Assembly (NCBI GenBank): GCA_029945855.1
Contig: JAQSDJ010000111.1
Span: forward strand, 1-35,271
From: Lacunisphaera sp.
Lineage (GTDB): Bacteria; Verrucomicrobiota; Verrucomicrobiia; Opitutales; Opitutaceae
DNA: 35,271 nucleotides
Direction: 5' to 3'
Every line of letters starts with the position of its first letter. Position 1 is the first letter of the stretch. A program made the translations under genes and the position numbers. A model generated the notes under the pieces. It did no database searches and was not told where the DNA came from. It saw nothing but the letters and a program-made list of their open reading frames with translations. Shown one piece after another: positions 34,773 through 35,271 of the stretch.

Positions 34773-35046
34773 ATGAAACACCCGCTTCCGTTTTGGCTCG
34801 TTGGCCGGCCGGCTCGGATGCTGGCCGCGCTGGCCATCATCACTGTGACAGCCGCCCGCGGAGCCGGTCCCGCCGCCATTCCTGCAGAGGCCGGGACACC
34901 CAAGCCGGCCTACGCCGGCTAGTCCAGCTGCCGCGAATGCCACGAGCGTTTCTATGGCCTCTGGTCGACCTCCCACCACGGACTCGCCATGCAGCCGTTC
35001 ACGGCTGAATTGGCCCGCACCAAGCTGGCCCCTCAGCCCGAGCCGC
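34773..35046 (+). pseudogene. Cytochrome c-like gene, interrupted by a stop and truncated
   Basis: An ATG at 34773 opens 49 codons with a signal-like segment (MLAALAIITVTAARG) ending in PAYAG. A TAG follows at 34920-34922. The same frame continues with SSCRECHERFYGLW and HHGLAMQPFTAELAR, the start of a multihaem cytochrome c/TPR-type protein with haem motif CRECH at 34929-34943. In relatives YxGS leads directly into the CxxCH motif, so the TAG falls inside conserved sequence and looks like a nonsense mutation. Similarity fades near 35046, where transposase-like sequence begins. A sequencing error at the TAG cannot be excluded, but the truncation supports decay. Confidence 0.7.
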
Positions 35047-35130
35047 TGCGTCATTATAGGGGACTTCCGTATCGACCACAATACGCTGCGGCCGCACAGT
35101 CGGCTCGGTTACCGCAGTCCTGTGAATTGA
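35041..35130 (+). mobile_element. IS3-family transposase C-terminal remnant
   Basis: In the frame ending with TGA at 35128-35130 the codons read DHNTLRPHSRLGYRSPVN, preceded by IIGDFRI. This is the typical C-terminal end of IS3-type OrfB integrases (D-[WF]-R-x-[DE]-[YH]-N-x-x-R-P-H-S-x-L-G-x-x-[ST]-P). Only the last 25-30 codons are present, so it is a dead fragment. It directly abuts the truncated cytochrome gene. Confidence 0.75.
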
Positions 35131-35174
35131 GCAGCCCAACTTACTACTGTCCTGACTCCGGTCGGGAAGCGCCA

Positions 35175-35271
35175 ACCACAACCCTGCTAGCCGTATGCGT
35201 CCGGCGGGCGACCACCTACCTCCGCGATGTGCTCACGCGTTTGCCGACGATGACCAACCAGGACGACCTCC
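35175..35271 (+). mobile_element. IS66-family transposase C-terminal remnant (runs off window)
   Basis: From about 35184 the frame reads LLAVCVRRATTYLRDVLTRL and then PTMTNQDDL to the window end. YLRDVLTRLP is the hallmark of the C-terminal end of IS66 TnpC transposases, which normally follows a CxxxGxxPxxYL stretch. Here the Cys-Arg-Arg part is kept in altered form. The upstream 35131-35170 shows nothing recognisable. It may continue beyond the window. Confidence 0.65.

Overview
This is a GC-rich window from a carbohydrate-degrading bacterium, most likely a member of Verrucomicrobiota close to the Opitutaceae. That placement is an inference. It rests on dense exported glycosidases, a two-propeller sensor kinase, DUF362, DUF1080 and DUF4832 proteins, a Tat-exported aldo/keto reductase, and no SusC/SusD pair. 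I saw no rRNA, tRNA, CRISPR array or plasmid/phage backbone gene.

Layout. Positions 1-199 hold a short hairpin and a large nested inverted repeat whose right arm overlaps the end of the first gene. The minus strand (195-4016) encodes a NarL-type response regulator and its partner, a membrane histidine kinase with a large beta-propeller sensor. Everything after 4309 reads on the plus strand, divergent from the kinase. It is a long polysaccharide-use cluster: GH31 (4309), GH67-like paralogue A (6036), LctP-type permease (8324), hyi (10032), garR-like reductase (10869), paralogue B (11792), GH2 (13955), GH36 (16555), paralogue C (18579), paralogue D (20988), DUF362 protein (23195), TIM-barrel hydrolase-like protein (24730), S1-type sulfatase (26632), a 50-codon redoxin-like fragment (28229), DUF1080 protein (28385), Tat-exported aldo/keto reductase (29230), paralogue E (30480) and DUF4832 protein (32725). 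The right edge (34773-35271) is decayed: a cytochrome c-like gene broken by a stop codon, then remnants of IS3-type and IS66-type transposases.

The most striking content is a family of five exported proteins (A-E, about 710-740 residues each). Each has a small N-terminal alpha/beta domain ending in a GAMYG motif, a TIM-barrel-like core and an alpha-helical C-terminal domain. This is the overall plan of GH67-type alpha-glucuronidases, but I do not see close GH67 sequence. All five keep one Glu in a G-[FL]-G-x-x-x-G-E motif, an R-N-[DE] motif and a Y-x-A-x-K-x-R-[GA] C-terminal motif. Five copies in about 27 kb suggests a specialised set of exo-acting enzymes for different linkages of one complex, probably acidic and sulfated, glycan.

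Likely joint action (inference): the kinase senses a glycan or oligosaccharide outside the cytoplasm and the regulator switches on the divergent cluster. Exported GH31, GH36, GH2, sulfatase and the five paralogues strip side groups. The DUF1080 protein and Tat-exported reductase may handle keto-sugar intermediates. LctP, Hyi and GarR-like enzymes would import and use small hydroxy or keto acids in the cytoplasm.
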